From NCBI GenBank assembly GCA_016193485.1, contig JACPRZ010000028.1:1-64000 (forward strand): 64,000 nucleotides of DNA, written 5' to 3'. The position numbers and the translations under genes are program-made. This document shows, piece after piece, positions 63,187 to 64,000 of the stretch. The notes beneath the pieces were generated by a model. It had not been told where the DNA came from and searched no databases. It worked only from the letters and a program-made list of their open reading frames with translations. Position 1 is the first letter of the stretch, and each line of letters begins with the position of its first letter. Source of the DNA: Bacteroidota bacterium (GTDB lineage: Bacteria > Bacteroidota > Bacteroidia > JACPRZ01).

Positions 63187-63223
63187 GTATTGATAGGGAT
63201 TCATAGGCATTGATGGGTATTGA
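63184..63223. repeat. Four 10-bp tandem units after rlmN
   Basis: TAGGTATTGA, TAGGGATTCA, TAGGCATTGA and TGGGTATTGA follow in phase from the rlmN stop codon. One degenerate palindrome (CCGATAGATATCGG, 63303-63316) lies further on. The 204-base gap before the next gene has no other feature that I can see. Confidence 0.75.
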
Positions 63224-63390
63224 CGGATTACCATACCCCCGATATTCGTACCTTCGCTAAGTGACAAATTGAGAGGTATTATAATATCTCAATATCCTAA
63301 TCCCGATAGATATCGGAATTTAATATCTTTTGAAAATTTTATTTTATCACGCTTAAAGTTTGGATTAACACTTCACTTTGAAATATTTCC

Positions 63391-64000
63391 ATGTCAATCC
63401 TGGATAACATAAAACAACCCGTTAAAAAGGAACTTGACCTCTTTGAAGACAAATTTTACCAGGCGATGAAAAGCCCGGTTTCTCTTTTAGATAAAATTGT
63501 ACACTACATAATTAAATATAAGGGTAAGCAGATACGTCCTTTATTTGTTTTTCTTACCGCAAAAATGTTCGGGGAAATTACCGAATCAACCTACCGCGCT
63601 GCAGCGCTGATTGAATTGCTCCATACCGCCACCCTTGTTCACGATGATGTTGTTGATGACTCATACATGAGGAGGGGCGTCTTTTCCATAAACGCTCTCT
63701 GGAAAAACAAGATTGCCGTACTCGTTGGCGATTATTTTCTTTCCCGCGGGCTGCTCCTGTCGGTCAATAACAGCGAATTCCGGCTGCTCGGTATCGTATC
63801 GGATGCCGTGAAGGCGATGAGCGAGGGAGAACTTCTGCAGATCGAAAAAAACCGCAAGCCGGATATTACCGAAGATGATTATCTGACCATAATCCGGCAG
63901 AAGACGGCTGCCCTTTTTTCATCTTCCTGCGCTGCCGGTGCCGCATCCGTAACCGGTGATGCAACTATTATCCGGTCAATGAAAGAATTCGGTGAAGCGG
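63391..64000 (+). CDS. Polyprenyl synthetase (3' end outside window)
   Basis: The first 203 residues are visible. It begins MSILDNIKQPVKKELDLFE, then GKQIRPLFVFLTAKMFG and the first aspartate-rich motif in LVHDDVVDDSYMRRG, characteristic of all-trans polyprenyl diphosphate synthases. It would condense IPP with an allylic primer to give the isoprenoid tail of menaquinone; ubiX in the same window is consistent with quinone synthesis. The second aspartate motif lies beyond the window end, so chain length cannot be judged. Confidence 0.93.
   Translation, partial: MSILDNIKQPVKKELDLFEDKFYQAMKSPVSLLDKIVHYIIKYKGKQIRPLFVFLTAKMFGEITESTYRAAALIELLHTATLVHDDVVDDSYMRRGVFSINALWKNKIAVLVGDYFLSRGLLLSVNNSEFRLLGIVSDAVKAMSEGELLQIEKNRKPDITEDDYLTIIRQKTAALFSSSCAAGAASVTGDATIIRSMKEFGEA

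Overview
The window is a chromosomal segment of a Bacteroidota (Bacteroidetes) bacterium. The evidence is type IX secretion (T9SS) sorting domains, SprB-type repeats, a PorP/SprF-type outer-membrane protein, a TonB-dependent receptor with a carboxypeptidase-like N-terminal domain, -7 promoter motifs of the Bacteroidetes form TAnnTTTG, and a near-absence of Shine-Dalgarno sequences except at two informative places. The gene set (SdhCAB, eukaryote-like citrate synthase, class II fumarase, tryptophan dioxygenase) suggests an aerobic heterotroph. I see no prophage, transposase, CRISPR array or rRNA operon.

Layout. 1-6.9 kb: 3' part of a giant SprB-repeat adhesin ending in a type B (gliding-motility) sorting domain. 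6.9-9.2 kb: a CotH-like T9SS protein with a disrupted 5' end, and an outer-membrane lipoprotein. 9.2-9.8 kb: a four-helix-bundle gene between inverted, 7-bp-phased arms. 9.8-13.1 kb (minus): enoyl-CoA hydratase, B12-binding mutase domain, omega-amidase, methionine-type aminotransferase. 13.3-17 kb: sdhC, sdhA and sdhB, with palindromes in the spacers. 17-24 kb: outer-membrane beta-barrel, FKBP lipoprotein, dapF, DegP-type protease, DUF5618-like protein, TonB-dependent receptor. 24-30.6 kb: a 30-residue ribosomal-protein-like gene, RNase G, MFS transporter, recX, the prs-rplY-pth cluster and tRNA-Leu(CAA). 30.6-34.3 kb: PorP/SprF, a second beta-barrel, ubiX, a 64-residue protein, queG. 34.4-37.9 kb: a choice-of-anchor L/Calx-beta-like/type B sorting protein. 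38-43.5 kb: DUF3108 protein, tryptophan dioxygenase-like enzyme, M23 peptidase, TPR/PD40/SPOR protein. 43.7-49.6 kb: citrate synthase, mannose-1-phosphate guanylyltransferase, fumarase, a VapBC-type pair, and prfB with its +1 frameshift site. 49.8-58.2 kb: a 2,794-residue mosaic adhesin with a type A sorting domain. 58.3-64 kb: glycosyltransferase 9, FAD-linked oxidase, DUF3089 lipoprotein, rlmN, and a truncated polyprenyl synthase.

How the genes fit together. The three very large secreted proteins, the CotH-like protein, the PorP/SprF protein and the PD40 lipoprotein-like protein point to a T9SS-displayed cell surface; the core secretion genes are not in this window. sdhCAB, fumarase and citrate synthase cover part of the TCA cycle. 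The aminotransferase and omega-amidase genes overlap and probably form one keto-acid salvage unit.

The least ordinary signals are in the DNA between and within genes: a three-copy composite palindrome whose hairpin loops have gained further hairpins; degenerate intergenic tracts in strict 7-bp phase; at least 31 runs of seven or more G or C, nearly all at Gly-Gly or Pro-Pro codons; and repeat elements that supply stop codons of neighbouring genes. I found no gene cluster that I can defend as a new defence or biosynthetic system.
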